The position numbers were made by a program, and so were the translations under genes. Under the pieces are notes generated by a model. The model was given only the letters and a program-made list of their open reading frames with translations, did no database searches and was not told the DNA's origin. Shown piece by piece: positions 55,801 through 64,000 of a DNA stretch of 64,000 bases; positions within the stretch are counted from its first letter, which is position 1, and each line of letters begins with the position of its first letter. Source of the DNA: Galaxea fascicularis (lineage: Eukaryota > Cnidaria > Anthozoa > Scleractinia > Euphylliidae); assembly GCA_948470475.1 (NCBI GenBank), contig OX419336.1:2711235-2775234 (forward strand), in the 5' to 3' direction.

Positions 55801-57893
55801 GTTTTTAAAACTGGGCATTAATGTGGCTTCCTGTTCTATATTCTACTCCATACAACTTAGAGTGGTGTTATAAACGTTTGACTAACTGGATAAAATCTTA
55901 AATGGTTAAAATTCGATTATGGTTAGAATACAATCTGTGAGCCTTTCTAAGTTGCCATGGCCAGAAATTTCGGACATTTGAGCCCGCACGGCAGTAGCGG
56001 CGTTTCCCAATCGATAACAAAAATGGCGGACGAAATTACAAAGCTTTATATGAGAGGCGATGGAGTTACAGAAAATACAAGCACAATTAATACCTTTTTC
56101 CCATTTGCCAAAATCGAGCATTATTCCAAGACATTTCAGCGATATTGTGGTTAAAAAATCTATCGGAAAAACGAATTCCATACCTTGCTTTCGGAACGAT
56201 GTCAATTTGCAACTTCAGATCCAGTCAAACCCTTGTAAATCCGTGAAAAAGAAGCGAAGATAGCATATTTGATAGCAAATAATTAGAAATCTAAAGTCGC
56301 TATGTAATTTGCCAAAATCGAGTCAAACAATACAGTTAAATCGCTCTTTGAAAAATGAAAAAACTGATCTTCAGCTTGTAAACGTACCTTGCTTTTCGGC
56401 TGCTAAAAACCGTACAAAATGAAATAAGATCACGGAAAGGGCGACATGTCACGCAGATCCACGTTCGTCCCATGAAGAAGAAGACAACAAAGTCCCGCTC
56501 TTAGCTCCGTATTCTCGCACGCAAATCCTGCATATGTGGTATTAAAAACAACGTGATTCTTGAGGAGATTCAAGAAAACTAACCCGTTCCATTTCGATAC
56601 TAAAAAAAAAGTAAAGCTGCGATGTACAATACATGTAAACTGGAAGTTCGTGCTCGGAGTTCAACAAGCGATATCTCGGCCAAATATGCCTCAAATGTCC
56701 CTAAAAAAGCATCGTTCGATAGCATTTTCCGTGGATTTTGTCGGCCATTGCTCGTTTTGGCAATACCTTCAGCCAGCGGCGTTCATTTCACGATAAACAT
56801 ATTTGTATTTCACCCCTCGATCTGTCCTAAAAATACGAGCCCGGAGGTCACTGCTGAAATCAGCGGTTAAGGCCATTACGCGACAGCATGAATGTAAGTC
56901 GCACGAAATGTGATGTCCGAGATTTCTGGCCATGAGAACGTTTTGAAATTCGGTTTTCGTGAGTTGAGCGCTTGGACCATTGACACGGGATCAAATATAT
57001 CTATAAATATCCTCGCGTGAATCACTGTTTCGATGCAAAGTAAATGCTAATACATCTCTTCAAAACAAACGTCTTTAGGTTAACGCCGACAAAATGAGAA
57101 GCCTGTGAATAGTTTTGTTTAGTGTAGAGTGATTCTTTTTCTCGTTTGGATTGAACGTTTCGTCTATTACTTTTGTTCTGTTAGCAGGTAAGTTGCTGCA
57201 TACAATCGATTTTGCCTGTAATTTCTGATAATTTAACTGGAACTACTTATTTATTCTTGTTACTGATTACGCCGCGAAAGTACACACTGAGCCATTTTTT
57301 TATCTCATAAATTCCAGTTGTTCTCTACCGTGTTGGCCATCTCTTCCATCCCTTCCTAGAAAAAATACAAGAGAGAAAAATCCTCATATTTCATGCAAAA
57401 CTTGCAATGTTAAATGAACTGAAGACCAGTAATCATCAGTAAAGTTCATTAGCTTACCGTCCCGACATTTGCATCCACGCAACAAGACCAATTCACACTG
57501 ATTTTGATTTGATGTATTACCGAACACCTGTGAAACAGTCCAACAATTTATCAGTGATGGAATTTTTTACGCCAATGGAAATATAATTGAACAGTTCCAG
57601 CGACCTGCTCACGAATCTTGAATAGATCGTGAGACTGAAATGTAATAAAAAAAAAGATTATATCTCGTGATCAAAATTTCCCAAATGGCCTTTCCATGCA
57701 AAGTATATATCGCGATCAGAGCGGCTGCAATAATCGTGACAATCGTGGCGATCATATGGAAACTGAAACCGATGGACCGTGGACGTCCCTTAAGCTATCA
57801 TGGGAACTAACTCACTTTGTTCACAGATTTGTTCTGACGTGCGAAGGATCGCAAGATGAAAACCAGCAACAACACAAAGATGAAGCGAAACAT
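52810..57893 (-). CDS. Collagen-like protein with fibrinogen-related C-terminal domain
   Basis: Supported exons in transcript order: 57605-57634, 57458-57527, 57329-57355, 55580-55620, 55053-55106, 53722-53950 and 52810-53435, all phase-compatible. Exon 57,458 ends CELVLLRGCKCRD and runs into Gly-X-Y repeats (GRDGRDG, GDKGERGSHG, GQKGERGSPGK), a short interrupted triple helix. Exon 53,722 has the TVRYSSSQKTLQLCDGRTW motif. The last exon has GLYWVDPNGG, FCDMETESGGWTLVA and CIAGYCYLNKPIWLMVR, resembling a fibrinogen-related or COLFI-like globule. The protein is expected to be secreted or type II membrane bound. The 5' end is unresolved: 57,816-57,893 encodes a signal-peptide-like MFRFIFVLLLVFIL, and a hydrophobic frame MIATIVTIIAAALIA lies at about 57,690-57,755, but neither joins in phase with a visible donor. 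Confidence 0.65.
54283..54359. mobile_element. MULE-like mini hairpin, CAACCTCG ends
   Basis: A 77-bp hairpin: CAACCTCGTTCCCAGGACC and its exact inverse. A perfect 9-bp duplication AACTCATGC flanks it (54,274-54,282 and 54,360-54,368). Intron of the collagen-like gene. Confidence 0.88.
54720..54755. repeat. ATGA microsatellite and local duplication
   Basis: Five GAATGAAT-type units. Just upstream, a TTGTTCACTTATTTCTTTTC block is directly repeated at 54,519 and 54,581. Confidence 0.6.
55226..55470. mobile_element. Near-perfect 245-bp palindrome, MULE-like
   Basis: The left end TAGACTACGAGCAGTCCC and right end are exact inverses, and arms of about 118 bp pair almost without mismatch around a short loop near 55,350. 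A 9-bp duplication AAGTCTATT flanks it (55,217-55,225 and 55,471-55,479). The arms include a GGCCGCGCGAAAG unit twice. The 87-codon frame over it is a by-product. Confidence 0.88.
55950..56940. mobile_element. Inverted-repeat element, CATGGCCAGAAAT ends
   Basis: CATGGCCAGAAATTTCGGACA near 55,955 is inverted near 56,935 (TGTCCGAGATTTCTGGCCATG). The 1-kb interior has short frames without known domains. Intron of the collagen-like gene. Target duplication not found. Confidence 0.6.
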
Positions 57894-60142
57894 TTTCAGT
57901 TCGAGTCTCAATGACCTCTTTTGGCCGCGGAAATGCAGTGATATCAATATTTTTTACACGAAATAATGTTTACTCTTAGTTAGCTAAACAAGAAATATTT
58001 CGGAGTTGGTAGACTTTTTTCATATGATAATTCGAATTGTGAAATTAATGAAGTCGTCATCATAAGGGTTGAAAGGTACTAGACTAATATTTAACTTTGT
58101 GCTGCAAGATGATATCTTTCATCGGACTTTGAAATTCATTTCTACATGACCTTGAAGGTTTTACTCAGTGAACATTTCTCGTAAATGTACCAAAAAGAAA
58201 ATCAGTTTTGAGTGACTGCGACTCAATAATCCATCAGGCGAATGGGGAATTAAAACGACAAGATGCTCGTATAATTGACAAAGTAAACACTGTGAAGAAC
58301 AAAATCAGAATTAATAACTTCTTTCCACAAGACATTTTGTTCCTCCTTGCCTGATCGACACTGCGCGATGGCTTTCAACGCCTTTACTTAAGTTTCACTG
58401 ACTAGCTCGGAAATTGATTATAACAACCTTTTACTCCCTCGAAGTGGGCGAAGTTGCCAATTGTTTTTGGGGGCATTTTTGGGACTGTCCCGAAAAAGGA
58501 AAACTCGGAAATCATACGGGGATCGTGCATTATTTTTAGGACCTATCATGTGTCAGTCAAATCCAAGGGATCAGTCAAATCCCATGAAAAATTTCCCGCG
58601 TTTCAGAAAACACAGACGTAAAGGATACCCTACAACAAAACGAAGAAAATACTGATGTATGGGCCTTTTTGTCTGTGTCGCTAAGAAGTGTGCTTTTGAG
58701 CTTTCGAGCTCTAACATAAAGTAATCGTGAATGGTAATACCCTAACCATACATCACAACTTCCGAGAAATTTTCTGCCATCACCGGTGCAAAATTATCTT
58801 CTACAACATAGACCACGTGGAATCGATTACGTAATTTGTTAACTGGTTACCGCTGGCCAACATTTTCTCGGTGGTCAAATCCCCACCATACTTAGCTACC
58901 CTCACATCAAATGCCCGGGAAAATGAGCGCTCTTGGATTTGACTAATACATTACGTTCATTCTGCTTCCGACGTATGTATTTCTGTTTTTGGAAAACGTT
59001 TGGCGGGAAATCGCTGGCGGCCCGCCAAGCCCGTACCAGAAGTTACGTTCAGTTGCTCGGTGCAGACTTTTCTACGCTTATCGGCTCAGAGTGTGCCGTT
59101 AAAAATATGCGTTTTTCTTTTTCGGAAAACCTCATTCCACCTTTCCTGTCATTCCTAAACTGGAATAGGAACAAGCAGAAAAATTCCAAAAATGCACCCT
59201 TTGATCCACGTCCAGCGAAACTCATTTCATATACACCAAACTCCAATTTGTCTGCCTCTTGAAGAGACACTGAGGTGTTGATTTCGTAGGTGTTGAAGAA
59301 GCAATAGACCGCACTTTTTATGTACAACGTTTATTTTTCTATAGCTATTTCATATGATATTTCATTATGACTCTTCTCTTCTTATCATCTCATAGGAATC
59401 TTCTCTGAACTCGGTAGAACATCAACATTACGAAGCACTGGCGATGACTTATACTGCCACATGCTTGAGGTCTTGCTCATGCGCCGTAATCGCCTGCAGT
59501 AAAGCAAGATGGCGGCTAGAACTGTCACGCTGCACACAAGGAATATGATACGGAACTGCAGCTCGCTCGCGTAACTCCAAAAGGCGTGATAAGAGCTCTT
59601 ATACTGAGAATGCAATTGGACCTCCCTGAAAATAACAACAACAACAACATGACGATTAATTTTCACAACCTAAAAATACAGGAATGAGTAACCCCGTCCC
59701 ATGAAGAAGTCTGGTGTTCGGATGTAATGCAAAAGACGAACTGTCAGTGGAGCACACTCCCTCTTTTTCTGTCAAAATGAAATGATCAAGTTACACTGTA
59801 AAACAATCCCTCAGGAAGTTGGCGAGAACGGGCGCTAGAGCATGTTACCTTGTTCTTTCACCGCGCGAAAACGGAGACGAAAGCAAAAACTGGGTGTAAG
59901 TTTTGCTGTCATTCAAATTTCCACGCTGTCAAAACACACACTTTTTATTCCATACATTTTTTGTTATCGAAAAAAAAAAAAAATCAAAACAAAAACAAAC
60001 GCAAACGCATCCCACACTGGCTAGGAAGACTGAATTCACACATTGTACACGTACAACCAAGACTGACTCTTAAGTGCCACACTAATTTGCAAATACAGCG
60101 TGTAATTCCAATTTAAAGATTAGTTGCTGCTTTAACGTATGT
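57606..60142. repeat. Tandem duplication, copy 1
   Basis: Matches 61,467-64,000 at an offset of 3,861 bp with only about ten single-base differences and one short homopolymer indel (near 59,970). The shared block starts at TGCTCACGAATC. Copy 1 contains the 5' exon region of the collagen-like gene and the last exon of the ENTPD4-like gene. Confidence 0.97.
59330..59335 (-). promoter_or_regulatory. Polyadenylation signal of ENTPD4-like gene, copy 1
   Basis: AATAAA on the minus strand, about 50 bp beyond the stop codon. Confidence 0.65.
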
Positions 60143-60646
60143 TTCTCTAATTATGTAATTATTCTATTACCTTACTTCTTAAATAAATAATTGCTGTTAT
60201 TTTTTCATGCCTTTCCTTCTTTCGCCTTAACTATTATTAAATTCCAGATGGTTGTGGTCAACTCGAAAGCCCCGGAGTTTCTTTGATCACTACACACATT
60301 GACTTCTCTGTCTTAAATTTCATCTTGTTAGTACTTATTACTTTTCCATTAGCTATTTAAAAAAAACTAAGTGCAAAGAAAGTTGAAAGTTTTGAAATGC
60401 AGCTGTGGCAAGCAACGGATGGAAGGAGTCGCAGGTGGGCGCAATTTCTCATTTATTGCTGACATGAGTCATTTAAAGTGTCATAACAAACCTGAGCGGT
60501 AGGAATCTCGTGCGATAGAGGATGGCTCCCAGCGTCCATTGAACTTCTTTGCCACTGATGTAAAATGCAGAGCGCAGTTTGGTGTAGTTTTGTGGAAACT
60601 TGAAACCTCGGTGAAGAACGGTCGTCATCCAGGCCGCTTTAAAACA
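59385..60646 (-). CDS. ENTPD4: ENTPD4/ENTPD7-like nucleoside diphosphatase, last two exons
   Basis: Exons 60492-60646 and 59385-59625 join in phase (AG plus G). The first reads CFKAAWMTTVLHRGF, then SGKEVQWTLGAILYRTRFLP, matching the conserved end of the ENTPD4/ENTPD7 ectodomain. The second gives a juxtamembrane segment, a transmembrane helix (IIFLVCSVTVLAAILLY), a basic CRRLRRM stop-transfer and a 30-residue tail to TGA/TAA. These enzymes hydrolyse nucleoside di- and triphosphates in the Golgi or lysosomal lumen. Upstream exons with the apyrase motifs are not found between 60,650 and 61,466, so in this copy the gene is a 3' fragment unless it splices across copy 2. ENTPD4 and ENTPD7 cannot be separated on this region. 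Confidence 0.8.
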
Positions 60647-61466
60647 CTGAAATCTATAAAGATGCAAACAAAATTGACGTCATCTACGATTTTGGAGAAC
60701 GATTTCAGTATTTTCCTCCACGAATGAAGTGAGCAAACCACCGTCACAAGTAGGACAAAAGTTTGCGAATTCAACTCGAGTTGTCTACTTTTCTGTCATG
60801 CAATCCTCGAAAAACCTGACAAAACAAAAACTGGACATTGGAGGGGTTGAACATTTGAAGGCAAATTTGACAGAATCTATTTTCTCCGTCAACCCAATCA
60901 TTCTTATGTACCTACAATGGCTAGATTTGACATCACACTTGGATTTTCTGGATTTCTTCGATTCACTTACAAAGCACCAAGAGCACTGCGGGTTAGCATA
61001 CAACGACAGATGAATGGAAACAATACGAAACAAAATAGCTAAAGGAAATGAGGAATCATTTCATAATGCAGTACGAACGAAGATAAGGATCTTCAGCAAA
61101 AGGAGGGAAGCGTGACGGGAAGAGAGGTTGAGACCCCAACTCTCGATGTGCAGGTTTGAGTGCACACAATATCATTTATCCAAGGGTTCTAAAGCTGAGT
61201 CCCTTCATTCAGCCCGACACTAGAACGGTTTTCAATTGAGCTACGAAAGTGAACTGGGTTTGCTTTGGTTTCGCATTCCTCCACTGTGATTGGCCAACAA
61301 AAATCACGCCACCTTTTCAACCAATCGCGACTCGCACGCGCGCATTTTCCCGCGCTTTAGGCTGATTCCATTGCTTCTAATTCTGATTGGCTCATTGGAT
61401 TGTTTCGGTCTGTTGTGATTGGTTAAAGTAATTGCTCTGGTTTGGTTTTACGACACAACTGAAAAT
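60143..61466. other. Single-copy spacer between tandem duplicates
   Basis: Holds the penultimate ENTPD4-like exon (60,492-60,646). From about 61,220 it holds a dispersed repeat also present at 41,270-41,515. No other exon was recognised. Copy 2 begins exactly where the repeat ends. Confidence 0.7.
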
Positions 61467-63190
61467 TGCTCACGAATCTTGAATAGATCGTGAGACTGAA
61501 ACGTAATAAAAAAAAAGATTATATCTCGTGATCAAAATTTCCCAAATGGCCTTTCCATGCAAAGTATATATCGCGATCAGAGCGGCTGCAATAATCGTGA
61601 CAATCGTGGCGATCATATGGAAACTGAAACCGATGGACCGTGGACGTCCCTTAAGCTATCATGGGAACTAACTCACTTTGTTCACAGATTTGTTCTGACG
61701 TGCGAAGGATCGCAGGATGAAAACCAGCAACAACACAAAGATGAAGCGAAACATTTTCAGTTCGAGTCTCAATGACCTCTTTTGGCCGCGGAAATGCAGT
61801 GATATCAATATTTTTTACACGAAATAATGTTTACTCTTAGTTAGCTAAACAAGAAATATTTCGGAGTTGGTAGACTTTTTTCATATGATAATTCGAATTG
61901 TGAAATTAATGAAGTCGTCATCATAAGGGTTGAAAGGTACTAGACTAATATTTAACTTTGTGCTGCAAGATGATATCTTTCATCGGACTTTGAAATTCAT
62001 TTCTACATGACCTTGAAGGTTTTACTCAGTGAACATTTCTCGTAAATGTACCAAAAAGAAAATCAGTTTTGAGTGACTGCGACTCAATAATCCATCAGGC
62101 GAATGGGGAATTAAAACAACAAGATGCTCGTATAATTGACAAAGTAAATACTGTGAAGAACAAAATCAGAATTAATAACTTCTTTCCACAAGACATTTTG
62201 TTCCTCCTTGCCTGATCGACACTGCGCGATGGCTTTCAACGCCTTTACTTAAGTTTCACTGACTAGCTCGGAAATTGATTTTAACAACCTTTTACTCCCT
62301 CGAAGTGGGCGAAGTTGCCAATTGTTTTTGGGGGCATTTTTGGGACTGTCCCGAAAAAGGAAAACTCGGAAATCATACGGGGATCGTGCATTATTTTTAG
62401 GACCTATCATGTGTCAGTCAAATCCAAGGGATCAGTCAAATCCCATGAAAAATTTCCCGCGTTTCAGAAAACACAGACGTAAAGGATACCCTACAACAAA
62501 ACGAAGAAAATACTGATGTATGGGCCTTTTTGTCTGTGTCGCTAAGAAGTGTGCTTTTGAGCTTTCGAGCTCTAACATAAAGTAATCGTGAATGGTAATA
62601 CCCTAACCATACATCACAACTTCCGAGAAATTTTCTGCCATCACCGGTGCAAAATTATCTTCTACAACATAGACCACGTGGAATCGATTACGTAATTTGT
62701 TAACTGGTTACCGCTGGCCAACATTTTCTCGGTGGTCAAATCCCCACCATACTTAGCTACCCTCACATCAAATGCCCGGGAAAATGAGCGCTCTTGGATT
62801 TGACTAATACATTACGTTCATTCTGCTTCCGACGTATGTATTTCTGTTTTTGGAAAACGTTTGGCGGGAAATCGCTGGCGGCCCGCCAAGCCCGTACCAG
62901 AAGTTACGTTCAGTTGCTCGGTGCAGACTTTTCTACGCTTATCGGCTCAGAGTGTGCCGTTAAAAATATGCGTTTTTCTTTTTCGGAAAACCTCATTCCA
63001 CCTTTCCTGTCATTCCTAAACTGGAATAGGAACAAGCAGAAAAATTCCAAAAATGCACCCTTTGATCCACGTCCAGCGAAACTCATTTCATATACACCAA
63101 ACTCCAATTTGTCTGCCTCTTGAAGAGACACTGAGGTGTTGATTTCGTAGGTGTTGAAGAAGCAATAGACCGCACTTTTTATGTACAACG

Positions 63191-63196
63191 TTTATT
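63191..63196 (-). promoter_or_regulatory. Polyadenylation signal of ENTPD4-like gene, copy 2
   Basis: AATAAA on the minus strand, same position relative to the exon as in copy 1. Confidence 0.65.
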
Positions 63197-63245
63197 TTTC
63201 TATAGCTATTTCATATGATATTTCATTATGACTCTTCTCTTCTTA

Positions 63246-63486
63246 TCATCTCATAGGAATCTTCTCTGAACTCGGTAGAACATCAACATTACGAAGCACT
63301 GGCGATGACTTATACTGCCACATGCTTGAGGTCTTGCTCATGCGCCGTAATCGCCTGCAGTAAAGCAAGATGGCGGCTAGAACTGTCACGCTGCACACAA
63401 GGAATATGATACGGAACTGCAGCTCGCTCGCGTAACTCCAAAAGGCGTGATAAGAGCTCTTATACTGAGAGTGCAATTGGACCTCC
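63246..63486 (-). CDS. ENTPD4: ENTPD4/ENTPD7-like last exon, copy 2
   Basis: Encodes the same 80-residue transmembrane C-terminus as 59,385-59,625. The single difference seen within the exon leaves the peptide unchanged. Upstream exons would lie beyond the right edge, so this may be the end of the intact gene. Confidence 0.8.
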
Positions 63487-64000
63487 CTGAAAATAACAAC
63501 AACAACAACATGACGATTAATTTTCACAACCTAAAAATACAGGAATGAGTAACCCCGTCCCATGAAGAAGTCTGGTGTTCGGATGTAATGCAAAAGACGA
63601 ACTGTCGGTGGAGCACACTCCCTCTTTTTCTGTCAAAATGAAATGATCAAGTTACACTGTAAAACAATCCCTCAGGAAGTTGGCGAGAACGGGCGCTAGA
63701 GCATGTTACCTTGTTCTTTCACCGCGCGAAAACTGAGACGAAAGCAAAAACTGGGTGTAAGTTTTGCTGTCATTCAAATTTCCACGCTGTCAAAACACAC
63801 ACTTTTTATTCCATACATTTTTTGTTATCGGAAAAAAAAAATCAAAACAAAAACAAACGCAAACGCATCCCACACTGGCTAGGAAGACTGAATTCACACA
63901 TTGTACACGTACAACCAAGACTGACTCTTAAGTGCCACACTAATTTGCAAATACAGCGTGTAATTCCAATTTAAAGATTAGTTGCTGCTTTAACGTATGT

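Larger units (their letters stand above)
61467..64000. repeat. Tandem duplication, copy 2 (runs off the window)
   Basis: Near-identical to 57,606-60,142. It includes a second copy of the signal-peptide-like frame (start 61,754) and of the last ENTPD4-like exon. The last residue and splice donor of the 10-codon collagen exon (57,605) fall just outside the block, so copy 2 cannot splice that exon the same way. Confidence 0.97.

Noticed and set aside
57635..57762. Exon with a transmembrane frame joined to the collagen exons
   Set aside because: No GT donor exists between the hydrophobic frame and the next acceptor, and the frame ends at a stop in the 57,610 region. Kept only as a possibility in the gene entry.
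58461..59262. Plus-strand frames of 64 and 109 codons, repeated at 62,322-63,123
   Set aside because: They are conserved between the copies only because the DNA was duplicated recently. No domain and no splice context.
1..64000. CRISPR arrays, bacterial operons or viral genomes
   Set aside because: The repeats are eukaryotic transposons and tandem satellites, the genes are spliced, and the only retro-element is an env-less gypsy retrotransposon.

Overview
This is eukaryotic nuclear DNA: spliced genes with GT-AG introns, tRNA-derived SINE-like retroposons, an LTR retrotransposon and many short foldback DNA transposons. AT-rich introns, repeat tails of the type seen in coral genomes and the gene complement suggest an anthozoan cnidarian, probably a stony coral. 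That assignment is an inference from repeat style and protein divergence, not from a search. Layout: (1) 69-3348, minus: a three-exon gene whose first exon resembles a gasdermin N-terminus; its first intron holds a retroposon and a decayed Harbinger transposon with a MITE inserted in it. (2) 3.35-16.7 kb: a transposon graveyard with nested foldback elements flanked by 9-bp target duplications, and a RecQ-like helicase pseudogene split in frame by a young, full-length Ty3/gypsy element (8694-13358, identical 132-bp LTRs). (3) 17,937-26,881, minus: DYNC2I2 (WDR34), the dynein-2 intermediate chain of intraflagellar transport, resolved into 17 phase-consistent exons (501 aa). (4) 27,104-37,257, plus: FAM184A, a coiled-coil protein in 12 exons (1,119 aa), head to head with DYNC2I2. 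The 222 bp between the two start codons contain a full RFX X-box, the signature of ciliary gene promoters. (5) 38,705-39,109, minus: a small lysine-rich protein of unknown function. (6) 40,560-50,584, minus: CDC23 (APC8), the TPR subunit of the anaphase-promoting complex, in 15 exons (575 aa). (7) 52,810 to about 57.9 kb, minus: a collagen-like protein with a fibrinogen-related C-terminal domain. (8) 59,385-60,646, minus: the last two exons of an ENTPD4/ENTPD7-type nucleotidase. The segment 57,606-60,142 recurs almost identically at 61,467-64,000, a very recent tandem duplication or a haplotype assembly artefact. The host genes are otherwise unrelated single-copy genes; only DYNC2I2 and FAM184A look co-regulated. 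All exon boundaries were inferred by eye from splice sites, phase and recalled family sequence, without transcript evidence.
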